A DNA stretch of 64,000 nt from Rhizorhabdus dicambivorans (GTDB taxonomy: Bacteria; Pseudomonadota; Alphaproteobacteria; Sphingomonadales; Sphingomonadaceae), in the NCBI RefSeq assembly GCF_002355275.1, contig NZ_CP023449.1, positions 1,900,001 through 1,964,000 of the forward strand, read 5' to 3'. Both the position numbers and the translations under genes were made by a program. The notes beneath the pieces are model-generated. The model saw only the letters and a program-made list of their open reading frames with translations. It did no database searches and was not told the DNA's origin. Positions 39,347-47,844 of the stretch are shown in pieces; position 1 is the stretch's first letter; every line of letters begins with the position of its first letter.

Positions 39347-40171
39347 TCAGTTGCCGACGCGCCCGACATGGCGGCGCATCGCCGCATTCCATTCGGCGGG
39401 ACGCTCAAAATAGGGCGAGTGGCCGGCGCCGGGCAGCGTCTCGACGGTCGCATTGGGCAGATGCGCGGCGAGTTCGACATAGGCGGCCGGATCGGCGACA
39501 TGGTCATGCTCGCCCCGGCCAAGCAGGATCGGCGCGGGCAGCGCCGCAAGCGCCGCGATCGACACCGGCTCGGCCTGCGCGGCGGCGAAGGTGCGGCTGT
39601 AGGGCGGCCGCTGGTTCCCGACCTCCTGGAAGGTCTGGTAGAGATAGGTGCGGACCGGATCGCGCGCGGCGAAGTCGGCGCCGACCGAGCGGGTCCAGCC
39701 CAGCCGGCGGTCCACCAGCGTGGCCTGCACATCCGTGTCGTCGGGCTTGAGCTGCCAGCCCAGTTCGCGTCCGCCCTTGATCGGCGCGAACGGCCCGTCC
39801 CACAGCGCCAGGCTCAGCACCCGTTCCGGGTTGGAAACCGCCCATCGCGCGGCCACCAAGGCACCGAGCGCCTGTCCCGCGAGGTGGATCGGTGCCGCCG
39901 CCAGACCGACCGCATCGAGCACGGCCGACAGGTCGGACGCCCCGGTCGCGATCCCCCAGTCATCGCTGGTGAAGGTCGAGTTGCCATAGCCGCGCTGGTC
40001 CCAGAGGATGACCTGCGTCCCGTCATCGGCGAGGCCGGCGATCTGCTGGAAGAAGGAGAGGTGATTGCTGCCGGCGCCATGGCAGATCACGATCGGCGCG
40101 CCTTCTCCGGCTTTTTCCCAATAGATGCGCTCGCCGCCGCTCGCCGCATAGCCGTGCTGCCAACCCGTCAC
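39347..40171 (-). CDS. Alpha/beta-hydrolase-fold protein lacking the nucleophile Ser
   Basis: A 274-residue alpha/beta-hydrolase-fold protein. VICHGAGSNHLSFF is the oxyanion loop, WDQRGYGNSTF is a family block, GEHDHVADP would carry the acid and PGAGHSPYF the histidine. At the nucleophile elbow it reads AGQALGALVAARWA: Ala101 replaces the usual Ser of GxSxG. The GCG codon at this site is clear in the DNA. The GTG at 40171 is preferred to a TTG at 40186 because GGCGGAGG lies just upstream. It may not be a serine hydrolase at all. It sits in the minus catabolic arm. Confidence 0.87.
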   Translation of the reverse strand: MTGWQHGYAASGGERIYWEKAGEGAPIVICHGAGSNHLSFFQQIAGLADDGTQVILWDQRGYGNSTFTSDDWGIATGASDLSAVLDAVGLAAAPIHLAGQALGALVAARWAVSNPERVLSLALWDGPFAPIKGGRELGWQLKPDDTDVQATLVDRRLGWTRSVGADFAARDPVRTYLYQTFQEVGNQRPPYSRTFAAAQAEPVSIAALAALPAPILLGRGEHDHVADPAAYVELAAHLPNATVETLPGAGHSPYFERPAEWNAAMRRHVGRVGN

Positions 40172-40245
40172 GCGCGCCTCCGCCAAATCTTCGCTGTTAT
40201 CCGACCGATATCATCATCGTCACCGCGACACCCGGCATTGGCTCG

Positions 40246-40761
40246 TCACTTCGGATGCGGGCTGATCATCAGGAAGGCGAAGGTGCCGCCGGTCTCGGTC
40301 CGCCAGGCGTGCGGGGTGCGCGGCAGATAGGCGGTATCGCCCGGCCTGAGCACGATCTCCTCGGTCTCGAGGATCAGGATCATCTCGCCCGCGATGCACA
40401 TGTCGAAGTCGATCGAGTCGGTGAAGTGCATCTTGCTCTGATAGCCGGGGCCATAGCTGGCGACGCACCAGCGGGTCACACCGGCCGGCACATCCAGGCT
40501 CATCAGCCCGGGCGCCTCGGTATAGTCGTTGGGGTCCTCCTCGACGATGCCGGCGGGGTTCATCCGGGTGGTGAAGACTTCGGTCAGCGCGCCCGAATGC
40601 GGGCCGGGCTGGAAGGTCGCGGGATTCTCGACCAGCCGGCGCTCCACGAAATGGGGCGCTTCCTCCGAACTGTTGGTCCAGGTCCAGGTGCGGACCGAGT
40701 CGGTGCGATGGAGGACCGCCGACTTGCCGTTCGCGTCGACGCCGGTGATGTAGCGCATCAT
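40246..40761 (-). CDS. Cupin-domain protein (first paralogue)
   Basis: A 171-residue cupin. The barrel is in the C-terminal half: GYQSKMHFTDSIDFDMCIAG (a metal-site-like H with D residues) and VLRPGDTAYLPRTPHAWRTE (second cupin motif). The N-terminal half resembles that of the cupin at 50923, so the two are probably paralogues. Its ATG at 40761 overlaps the stop of the NTF2-like gene. Non-heme dioxygenase, isomerase or a sensor role are all possible; the classical HxHx(3-4)E motif is degenerate. Confidence 0.85.
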   Translation of the reverse strand: MMRYITGVDANGKSAVLHRTDSVRTWTWTNSSEEAPHFVERRLVENPATFQPGPHSGALTEVFTTRMNPAGIVEEDPNDYTEAPGLMSLDVPAGVTRWCVASYGPGYQSKMHFTDSIDFDMCIAGEMILILETEEIVLRPGDTAYLPRTPHAWRTETGGTFAFLMISPHPK

Positions 40762-41195
40762 CGGGCCAATCCTCCGCCCGAAGCCGGGATCGAGTCGAGA
40801 TGGCGCGCGCGCAGGGTGTTGCGCACATGGTAGGTGTCGCCATGTTCCCAGCCTTTGACGATCCGGCCATCCTCGCCGATGTCGAACTGGAAGAAATAGA
40901 TATTGTTGTAGGGAACGCCGTTGTCCATCGTCCCATGCGATTCCGCGCGCACCGCGACGCGGTTCTCGTCGGCGGTGATGTCGTGAATCTCCAGAACCAG
41001 CCCGTCGGGGAATTGTGCGGTGATCAGCTTTTCCCAGAGCTCGATATAGCTCGCCATGCTGATTTCGCGCCGCTCGGTGAGGCTCCACCAGGAACCGGAG
41101 GGATCGACCATCGTCCAGGCGGTATCCAGATCGTTACGGGATTGCGCGTCGATAAACCGTCGGACCATGTCCTTGTTCTCAGCCGGCGTAGGCAT
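40758..41195 (-). CDS. NTF2/SnoaL-like protein (first paralogue)
   Basis: A 145-residue protein of the NTF2-like alpha+beta barrel superfamily (SnoaL, ketosteroid isomerase, limonene epoxide hydrolase). MVRRFIDAQSRNDLDTAWTM starts the helical part, GTMDNGVPYNNIYFFQFDIG and IVKGWEHGDTYHVRNTL the sheet. It resembles the plus-arm protein at 50193 (LDxAWxM, GS, L-R-IS-A). The ATG at 41195 fits the family. Cyclase, isomerase, dehydratase or epoxide hydrolase are possible activities. It is coupled to the cupin by a four-base overlap. Confidence 0.83.
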   Translation of the reverse strand: MPTPAENKDMVRRFIDAQSRNDLDTAWTMVDPSGSWWSLTERREISMASYIELWEKLITAQFPDGLVLEIHDITADENRVAVRAESHGTMDNGVPYNNIYFFQFDIGEDGRIVKGWEHGDTYHVRNTLRARHLDSIPASGGGLAR

Positions 41196-41259
41196 GCGGC
41201 AATACTCCACTGTTCGGACCCGATCCGGGCGCAACCGGATCGGGCCAGATTTCCGTGCG

Positions 41260-41275
41260 TTCTTTCGTCGTTCAA
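41260..41275. promoter_or_regulatory. Degenerate copy of the island's palindromic operator
   Basis: ttctttcgtcgttcaa matches the inferred TTGTACGATCGTACAA operator at about 10 of 16 positions and keeps the right half TCGT-CAA. It lies about 65 bases upstream of the NTF2-like gene start at 41195. Weak on its own; listed because of the stronger copies at other promoters of the island. Confidence 0.25.
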
Positions 41276-41308
41276 GAGCCGGCGGGCGTTCGGCCCGAGT
41301 TATGGGCC

Positions 41309-43516
41309 CTAGAACTTGAACTCGGCGGAGACGCCATAGGTACGCGGTGCGCCAGGCGAGCCATAGGGCGGCAGGCCCGTCGCTGTGCGGACCAGGGTGT
41401 AATATTTCTCCTTGAAGGCGTTCTTCACCCAGGCGCGCAGGGTGAAACGTTCGCTCTCCGGCGTCCAGCGACCCTCGAAATTGAAGATATTATAGGAAGG
41501 CTGACGGATCTGATTGTCAGGCTCGAAATAGAAGCCGTCATTATAGTAATAATTTCCGTTCAGGCCGAACTCGCCCATGCTCGTCGGGATGACATAGTCG
41601 AAGCCGAGGTTCACGGTCATCTTGGGTGTGCGCTGTAGATCGTGGCCGGAATTGTCGATCGGGGTGGCCACGCCGACGCCCGTGGTCGGGCTGGTGACGA
41701 ACGAGGTCGCGCCGGGATAGCTGTCATATTTGGAGTCGATGAACGAGACGCCGTAGGTGATCGAGAAGTCACGGGTGACGTTCGCCTGGCCCTCGATTTC
41801 CATACCATAGACGGTTGACTGGGCTGCATTGGCGGTGATTGCGCCAGTGGTACGGGTCTGCGTCAGCTGCAGGTTCTTATAGTCATAGTAAAAGCCCGAC
41901 AGGTTGATACGCACGCGGCGATCGAACAGCTCGGTCTTCAGGCCGACCTCATAGTCGGTCAGCGTTTCCGGATCGACCGGCGCCTGGCTGGGGTTCGACG
42001 CATTCCAGTAGCCGCTCTTGAAGCCCGTGCTGATGCTCGCATAGGCAAGCACCGTCGGGGTGAGCTGCTGCGAGATGGCGGCGCGATAGGTGAATTTCGA
42101 CTCATTCTTCTTGGTGCCGGCCGGAACCGTGAAGAGCAGCCCCTGCGCCGAGGTGGTGGTGCCGCTGAACTTCTTGCGGTCGGTGGTGTAGCGGCCCCCC
42201 AGGGTGATCAGCGTGTCGTCCGTGAACAGCGGGAAGGTGGCCTGCGCATAGGCGGAGTAGCTGTTGTTCACCTGCTCGGAGTCGTTGATGCGGAACTGTG
42301 AGGCGCCGAATGCGGGGGCAACGATCAGCTGCGGCTGATAGCCGGTCCGCGCATGGAAGTAGAACAGGCCCGCCTGCCACTGCAGCCGATTGCCGGCCGG
42401 AGCCAGAAGTTGCAGCTCGTTGGTCCAGCTTTCGGTGACATCGGTGAAGAAGGCGTTCGAAGCGGGGAACGGCGTCGCGTCGTTGTCGAGGTCCTCCCGG
42501 CGCTTCACCTGGCGGTAGGAGGTGGTGTTGACCAGGCGGATCGCATCGAAATCATGGGCGACGCGGAAATAGCCGCCATAATTCTTGGCGACGCCGATGC
42601 TGGCGATGTTGCTGATCGTGTCGTAGATCGAACCACGGAAGAAGGTGCCGGCCAGGCTGGGCGGTGGTGGCGGCAGGCCCGGCAGGGTCATCGCCGAGGC
42701 GCCGACGTCGGTCTTGGTATATTGATATTCGCCGACCAGCGTGACGGTGGTGTTCTCACCCGGCCTCCACTGCCATTTCGAACGGACCTGCCATTCCTTG
42801 CGGAAATTGGCATCGACGTTGAGGACCAGGTTACGGCCCCAGCCCTTGCTCTGGTTATAGCCATAGGCCGAGAAGTCGGCGGCCAGCGTCTCGGACAGCG
42901 GGCCGGACAGGTAGACGTCACCTTCCAGTGCCTGATAATTGGCATAGCCCGCCTTGATCCGGCCGGTCAGCGTGTCCGACGGATCCTTGGTAATGACGTT
43001 GATCAGGCCGCCCATGCTGTTGCGCCCGAACAGGGTGCCCTGCGGTCCCTTGAGAACCTCGACCCGCTCGATGCTGTTGAAGCTCGACGCGCTGCCGAGC
43101 GCGCCGGCATAGTAGACGCCGTCGACATAGAAGGCGACGGGCGGCTCTACGCCCGGCGCACGGCTGTTGGAGCCGACGCCGCGCAGGAAGACGGCGTTTG
43201 CGCCGCTGATGCGCTGCGTGTTCAGTGCGGGTACCAGCGTATTCAGATCTTCGGTGGTGCGCACGCCCTTCGAGGTCAGCGCGTCGGATGTGATCGCGGA
43301 CACCGAGATCGGAACCTTCTGCAGGCTTTCGCTGCGGCGCTGCGCGGTCACCACGATTTCGGTCAGAGCGCCGCTGTCGTCGGTGGCGTCGGCGCCTGGC
43401 GCGGCCACTGCCTGCGCCCCTGCGGGGGCCGCGATCACGAGGGCCAGGATCGAAGAAGCGCCGATCAGAAGGGCTATACCACCCCGACGGCGCGCCATGG
43501 CACGGAATTTTGTCAT
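41309..43516 (-). CDS. TonB-dependent receptor
   Basis: A 735-residue outer-membrane receptor. A signal peptide ends near residue 35 (APAGAQA), followed by a TonB-box-like EIVVTAQ at about 53-59. The plug domain contains NAVFLRGVGSN, VAFYVDGVYY and VEVLKGPQGTLFGRNSMGG, and the 22-strand barrel ends with the expected aromatic (SAEFKF). Such receptors in sphingomonad catabolic islands import hydrophobic substrates. Two operator-like elements lie about 200 bases upstream, so expression is probably induced with the catabolic genes. Confidence 0.95.
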   Translation of the reverse strand: MTKFRAMARRRGGIALLIGASSILALVIAAPAGAQAVAAPGADATDDSGALTEIVVTAQRRSESLQKVPISVSAITSDALTSKGVRTTEDLNTLVPALNTQRISGANAVFLRGVGSNSRAPGVEPPVAFYVDGVYYAGALGSASSFNSIERVEVLKGPQGTLFGRNSMGGLINVITKDPSDTLTGRIKAGYANYQALEGDVYLSGPLSETLAADFSAYGYNQSKGWGRNLVLNVDANFRKEWQVRSKWQWRPGENTTVTLVGEYQYTKTDVGASAMTLPGLPPPPPSLAGTFFRGSIYDTISNIASIGVAKNYGGYFRVAHDFDAIRLVNTTSYRQVKRREDLDNDATPFPASNAFFTDVTESWTNELQLLAPAGNRLQWQAGLFYFHARTGYQPQLIVAPAFGASQFRINDSEQVNNSYSAYAQATFPLFTDDTLITLGGRYTTDRKKFSGTTTSAQGLLFTVPAGTKKNESKFTYRAAISQQLTPTVLAYASISTGFKSGYWNASNPSQAPVDPETLTDYEVGLKTELFDRRVRINLSGFYYDYKNLQLTQTRTTGAITANAAQSTVYGMEIEGQANVTRDFSITYGVSFIDSKYDSYPGATSFVTSPTTGVGVATPIDNSGHDLQRTPKMTVNLGFDYVIPTSMGEFGLNGNYYYNDGFYFEPDNQIRQPSYNIFNFEGRWTPESERFTLRAWVKNAFKEKYYTLVRTATGLPPYGSPGAPRTYGVSAEFKF

Positions 43517-43709
43517 CTGCTTTCCTCCCCTAGGATGATTGTCCGATGCGCCATTTCGGCGATCGGCTCATCGCGATGCCCGAACGCGACCTCCGGAACT
43601 CGGTGTGGACTGGATTTCGATCCGATGTGTCGAAGAATGCCGCGCATCCCGGATCAACACCAAAGTCACCTGCGAGTCGTCGTTCAAGCGATGTGGTTTG
43701 TAGAAATTA

Positions 43710-43725
43710 TTATACGGTCGATCAA
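43710..43725. promoter_or_regulatory. Palindromic operator-like element, copy 1 (TonB receptor promoter)
   Basis: ttatacggtcgatcaa matches the inferred palindrome TTGTACGATCGTACAA at 12 of 16 positions. It lies about 195 bases upstream of the TonB receptor start, in an AT-rich patch. The presumed ligand is the TetR protein encoded at 44195. Confidence 0.55.
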
Positions 43726-43731
43726 CTAAAT

Positions 43732-43747
43732 TATATCGGCTGTACAA
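43732..43747. promoter_or_regulatory. Partial operator-like element, copy 2 (TonB receptor promoter)
   Basis: tatatcggctgtacaa keeps the right half GTACAA and a left TTATAT just outside it, spaced one base wider than in copy 3. It lies 22 bases downstream (plus direction) from copy 1, so the receptor promoter may carry tandem sites. Confidence 0.35.
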
Positions 43748-44194
43748 TTGGTCCAAGCACTCTCCCGGAAAACTGCGGCGCCGGGCGCCATCGACCTGCC
43801 GGCAGCTGGTTCGGTCAACTGGGCCAAAGGCTGGTTGCCGAGACTCTGTCGCCGGTCGGGCAGGGCTCGTTTTAATCATTTTTTGAACGGACGTCTATCT
43901 TATTTTTGACGTGTTTCGATCGCGTGGACCTGGCCCTTTTCCGCCCTGTCCTGCTCCGAACCTATGGCGTCGCCGCCGGCGCGATCCCGCCGCGGGGATG
44001 GACGTGGTGCTGGCGAGGCCCGCGTGTAGCCGACGGGCGGGCGTGCCCGAGTTGGTCGCCGGAATAATTTTCCGTTCGGGATTCGATGTCGTCTTGACGC
44101 CGCTCGGCCTCGCGCCGACAGCTGTTTCCGTCCGATCCGATTCGGCGGAGCCGGAGCCCGGTGTGCAAGGGTTCCTGCTGGACGGATTGGCCGG

Positions 44195-44995
44195 ATGAAG
44201 CGATATTCGTTCGCCGCGTCTGCGCGGCGGCCCAGCCATGATGGGGACAGGAAGTTGGCGACAAATACGGCGGTGAGCAAGGTGGCCACCAAGGGTCGTG
44301 CCAGGCAGGCGCCGGTCGAGGCGGAAGCCAAGGCCGCCCCCGCCGCGCGCGGCGGCCGGAAGAAGTCCCGTGCCGGTGCCGATACCCGGGTGAAGCTGCT
44401 CGACGCGGCCGAGCGGCTGTTTGCCGAGGATGGCTATGACGGCACCTCGCTCCGCGATATCGCCAACCGCGCCAAGCTGCATCTTGCGCTCTCGACCTAT
44501 CATTTCGGGACCAAGGAGAAGCTTTTCGAAGAGGTGATCCAGCGCCGCGCGACCGAGATGGAGCAGATCCGCCTCGCCGAACTCGCGAAGATCGATCTCG
44601 ACAAGCTTTCGTCGGACGAGGCGCTGATGGCCCTGATTGAGGCCTATGCGCTGCCGATGATCCGCGCGCGCTACGGCCCGTCGCGGCAATGGCAGGCCTA
44701 TGTCCGCCTGGTGTCGCAGCTGATCAGCGTGAAGCGCTGGGTGCCGCTGATCCGCAAATATTACGACAATTGCGGCCGGCAGTTCATCGCGAAGTTCGAA
44801 AAGGTCCTGCCCCATGCCGATCATGACAGCCTGCTCGATTCCTTCTCGTTCATGATATCGAACATGCTGTACGTCTGTTCCTATACGAACAGGTTCGACA
44901 AGCAGAAGGCCAAGCATCTTTCCGCCAAGGAAGATGTCGATGCGGCCGTCAAGAACTTCCTGCGGTTCACGCACGCGGGCTTCAAGGCGCTCTAG
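44195..44995 (+). CDS. TetR family regulator of the catabolic island
   Basis: A 266-residue regulator. After a basic, Ala-rich leader of about 60 residues comes the TetR helix-turn-helix (VKLLDAAERLFAEDGYDG, SLRDIANRAKLHLALSTYHF), then a helical C-terminal domain with FAYALPMIRARYG-type features. The leader is unusual for the family; a start within it is possible, but the ATG at 44195 is the first. It lies at the divergence point of the two catabolic arms and is the obvious candidate to bind the palindrome repeated upstream of the receptor, Rieske, P450 and hydrolase genes. Confidence 0.9.
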   Translation: MKRYSFAASARRPSHDGDRKLATNTAVSKVATKGRARQAPVEAEAKAAPAARGGRKKSRAGADTRVKLLDAAERLFAEDGYDGTSLRDIANRAKLHLALSTYHFGTKEKLFEEVIQRRATEMEQIRLAELAKIDLDKLSSDEALMALIEAYALPMIRARYGPSRQWQAYVRLVSQLISVKRWVPLIRKYYDNCGRQFIAKFEKVLPHADHDSLLDSFSFMISNMLYVCSYTNRFDKQKAKHLSAKEDVDAAVKNFLRFTHAGFKAL

Positions 44996-45161
44996 CGCCG
45001 TCGAGCGGGTTCGCTCGATCGGAATGGTGGTCCGGCGGGGGTCGTTCTGCGGCGTGACCTGCTGCTCGTCCGCATGCGGCCTATCGTTCTGCGGGATGCC
45101 GGCGATGGCCACAAAACGGCCGTCGAGCCGGCTTTCGGGGGCGTTGGACCCGCACAAGAAT

Positions 45162-45177
45162 TTATATGGTCGTACAA
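45162..45177. promoter_or_regulatory. Palindromic operator-like element, copy 3 (Rieske gene promoter)
   Basis: ttatatggtcgtacaa matches TTGTACGATCGTACAA at 13 of 16 positions and continues into ataa. It is about 85 bases upstream of the Rieske oxygenase start in an AT-rich segment between two GC-rich ones. Confidence 0.6.
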
Positions 45178-45261
45178 TAAGTCTCATGCTATGTGGGCGG
45201 TGTATCGAGAGTCGCCCGAAAGCAGTCCCCGGGCGTGCTGGGCGATAGAAGGAGATGGGTT

Positions 45262-46422
45262 TTGGAAGGCCAAGTTGATGTTGAGCCCGAGGCTGGCGGA
45301 TCTACGAAGTCGAAGGGTTCGCGCCAGTTCCTGAAGGACAAGCTCCCGCGCGCCGGCCTCAAGGAATTCTGGTATCCTGCGGCCCGGGCCAAGGCGGTCG
45401 GGGAGAAGCCGATCGCCGTCAAGCTGCTCGGCGATGAGGTCGCGTTGTTCCGAGACGGGGGCAAGGTCCACGCCGTCCACAATCGCTGCCCGCACCGGGG
45501 CCTGCCGATGTCGATGGGCAAGCGCCATTTTCCGGGCACCATCTCCTGCGGCTATCATGGCTGGACCTTCGACATGAAGGGCAACTGCGTCGCCGCGCTC
45601 AATGAGGGGCCCTGCTCGCGGCTTCCGGGGCGCGTCAACCTGCGTACCTATCCGGTCGAGGAGCGCAGCGGCATCGTCTGGATATTCATGGGCGACAAGG
45701 CGCCCAAGCCGATCGAGGAGGATGTTCCGGCCGAACTGCTCGACAAGGATGCGATCACCTATTTCCATGTCGAGAACTGGGACTTCAACTGGCTGCCGGG
45801 TCTCGAGAATCTGATGGATACGCACGATCTGTTCGTGCACCGCAATTCGCCCTTCTACCTGTTCACCAAGATCCCGGCCTGGGCCGAGGTGGGCTCCGAG
45901 GTGATGGCTGATGGCCGTGGCGTCGCCTATCATTATTCGAAGGTCGGGCCCCTGCAGGAGGACTATCCCGGGCTCGGCAAATGGCCCAAGCGGGTCTGGT
46001 GGCGCAGGAAGAGGATCGCCGCGCCGAGCGGCGAATATCTGACCGCCGAACTGCGCCTGCCCGGCATCACCCGGGTTGGCTTCACCACGCTGATGTTCAT
46101 CCGCTACATGGTGCCGATCGACGAGAATAGCTGCCGCGCCTTCCTTTTCTCGACGCGGCGCGTCACCGGCATCCGGGCGCTGTTCTACCGGGCTTATTAT
46201 CATCTATGGGCGTCGTGGAGCCTGCTCAAGCTGTTCATCGGCCAGGATACGGTGGTGTTCGGCGCGCAGGATTATGATGCGCCCGAGCAGCTTTCGGCGC
46301 CCGACAACGGCATCATCAAATGGCGCCGTATCCTTGCCAGTTTCGCCGCCGCCGAGGCGGGGCAGGGCGATGGCGGCAGCGGCGGCCGCAAGATATCCAA
46401 GATCGATGTCGCCGCAGCCTGA
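45262..46422 (+). CDS. Rieske [2Fe-2S] ring-hydroxylating oxygenase, alpha subunit
   Basis: A 386-residue terminal oxygenase. The Rieske cluster motif is complete: Cys76/His78 in NRCPHRG and Cys96/His99 in SCGYHGWTF. The mononuclear iron region reads LENLMDTHDLFVHRN, with His188 and His193 correctly spaced but Asp186 only two before the first His instead of three. The frame opens at a GTG (45193), but the TTG at 45262 has AAGGAG seven bases upstream and is preferred. No ferredoxin, reductase or beta subunit is adjacent, as in VanA/KshA-type oxygenases. It probably hydroxylates or demethylates the island's substrate. Confidence 0.92.
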   Translation: MEGQVDVEPEAGGSTKSKGSRQFLKDKLPRAGLKEFWYPAARAKAVGEKPIAVKLLGDEVALFRDGGKVHAVHNRCPHRGLPMSMGKRHFPGTISCGYHGWTFDMKGNCVAALNEGPCSRLPGRVNLRTYPVEERSGIVWIFMGDKAPKPIEEDVPAELLDKDAITYFHVENWDFNWLPGLENLMDTHDLFVHRNSPFYLFTKIPAWAEVGSEVMADGRGVAYHYSKVGPLQEDYPGLGKWPKRVWWRRKRIAAPSGEYLTAELRLPGITRVGFTTLMFIRYMVPIDENSCRAFLFSTRRVTGIRALFYRAYYHLWASWSLLKLFIGQDTVVFGAQDYDAPEQLSAPDNGIIKWRRILASFAAAEAGQGDGGSGGRKISKIDVAAA

Positions 46423-46440
46423 CGTTTGTCTCTGGATTAT

Positions 46441-46456
46441 TTGTACGACTGCATAA
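46441..46456. promoter_or_regulatory. Palindromic operator-like element, copy 4 (second P450 promoter)
   Basis: ttgtacgactgcataa contains a perfect left half TTGTACGA; the reverse strand matches TTGTACGATCGTACAA at 12 of 16. It starts 19 bases after the Rieske stop and is 180 bases before the P450 ATG. An A-tract follows it. Confidence 0.55.
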
Positions 46457-46635
46457 AAAAATTGACTCGGCTCCGGGGCGCGACTAGCAGTTTGGCGAGG
46501 GCCGGGAAGCTGGCCGCTGCCGGCGATGCGTGCGACCACTCGGCTGACGCGTCGGTAACGGGCGCGCCACGCCGGCGATGGCGGGGCGTCCGCCCCGGGG
46601 TTGGGCCGCGCAGGACAGGCTTGAGGAGAGAGGTC

Positions 46636-47844
46636 ATGGAGTCTCAATCGATCGCGGGGGAAGCGGGCGGCGAAGCGGTCGACAGGCGAATGGCGGCGCT
46701 GGTCGGCGATCCGGGCTTCCATGTCGATCCTTACCCGGCCTATCGCGAATTTCTGCGCGCGCCGGGCTGGCGGACGCCGTCGGGCTACCGCGTCTTCTCG
46801 CGCTACAAGGACGTTCAGGACATATTGCGCGACCCGACCGCCTTTGGGCAGGAAGGGATTCCCTATCCCAATTTCCACGTTCTCAACCCGCCCGAACATA
46901 CGCGTCTTCGCAAGCTGGTGGCCAAGGCCTTCACCCAGCGTGCGGTGAACGATCGCATCGGCCAGATCACCGCCTTCGTCGATGAGCTGATCGACGATGT
47001 CGTCGCCGATGGCTCTATGGACTTCATGGGCCGCTTCGCGCTGGAACTGCCCGGGCGTGTGGGCGCATCGCTGCTCGATGTGCCCTATGAGGACATCCAT
47101 CTGTGGAATCACTGGCTGTGGGCGATCGGCCAATTTCGCGGCAAGACTCATTATCTGGGCGAAGGCAGCGACGCCGACAAGAAGATCGCCAAGGATGCGG
47201 CGGCGGCAGCAGCGGACTATTTCCGCAACCTCGTTGCGGACCGGCATTCGGTGCGCGGCACCGACATCGTCAGCTCTCTCTTCTCGGCCCGCGAGGGCGA
47301 GGATCGGCTGAGCGACGAGGAGATCATGTACAGCCTGGTGCTGATCCTCGGCGGCAGTCTTCACACCACCGCCAGCCAGCTCGGCAACATCTTTCGTGCG
47401 CTGTTCGAGCATCCCGATCAGCTCGCGCTGCTCGAAGCCGATCCCTCGCTGGTCAATGGCGTGGTCGAGGAGGGGCTGCGCTATGACGGGTCGCTCCAGG
47501 CCGAATATCGTGTCTGTCGCGTGGATACAGAGGTTAACGGCGTCGCGGTCGAGGCCGGCACGCCGATCATCGTCGCGGTCGGCGCCGCGAACCGGGATCC
47601 CGAGCAGTTCCCCGATCCCGATCGGTTCGACATCCGCCGCGAGAATGCGGCGCAGCACCTGACCTTCGGTATGGGCATCCATCGCTGCCTCGGCGCGCAG
47701 CTCGCCCAGGCCGAGATGCGCATCGCGGTCGAGGCGCTGATCCGCCGCCTCCCCAGCCTGCGGCAGGCGGGCGCGCTGGAGCAGCATGAATATGATCGCT
47801 GGCGTGGGCTGCGCTCGCTGCCGGTCGCCTGGGAGGTCGCATGA
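46636..47844 (+). CDS. Cytochrome P450 (second of two), with atypical I-helix
   Basis: A 402-residue P450. The heme ligand is Cys351 in FGMGIHRCLGAQLAQ; the ExxR motif is in VVEEGLRYDGS. In the I-helix, where P450s usually have (A/G)Gx(D/E)TT, this protein reads GGSLHTT: His243 takes the place of the acid before Thr244-Thr245. That residue pair normally delivers protons to bound oxygen. The ATG at 46636 has GAGGAGAGAGG upstream; the frame before it is not coding. It leads a six- or seven-gene operon, overlapping the next SDR by ATGA. No redox partner is adjacent. Confidence 0.92.
   Translation: MESQSIAGEAGGEAVDRRMAALVGDPGFHVDPYPAYREFLRAPGWRTPSGYRVFSRYKDVQDILRDPTAFGQEGIPYPNFHVLNPPEHTRLRKLVAKAFTQRAVNDRIGQITAFVDELIDDVVADGSMDFMGRFALELPGRVGASLLDVPYEDIHLWNHWLWAIGQFRGKTHYLGEGSDADKKIAKDAAAAAADYFRNLVADRHSVRGTDIVSSLFSAREGEDRLSDEEIMYSLVLILGGSLHTTASQLGNIFRALFEHPDQLALLEADPSLVNGVVEEGLRYDGSLQAEYRVCRVDTEVNGVAVEAGTPIIVAVGAANRDPEQFPDPDRFDIRRENAAQHLTFGMGIHRCLGAQLAQAEMRIAVEALIRRLPSLRQAGALEQHEYDRWRGLRSLPVAWEVA

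Larger units (their letters stand above)
43517..44194. other. 678-base spacer between the TonB receptor and tetR genes
   Basis: No convincing gene here. The part nearest the receptor is AT-rich (43690-43760) and carries two copies of the island's operator-like element. A second AT-rich patch at 43870-43915 includes ttgaacggacgtctat (43883-43898), a weak match to the same element, and may hold the tetR promoter. The remaining part up to 44194 is GC-rich with frames lacking family features or ribosome-binding sites. Confidence 0.6.

Noticed and set aside
43546-44198. Short frames in the receptor-tetR spacer
   Set aside because: No family features, no ribosome-binding sites, and the region carries regulatory elements instead.
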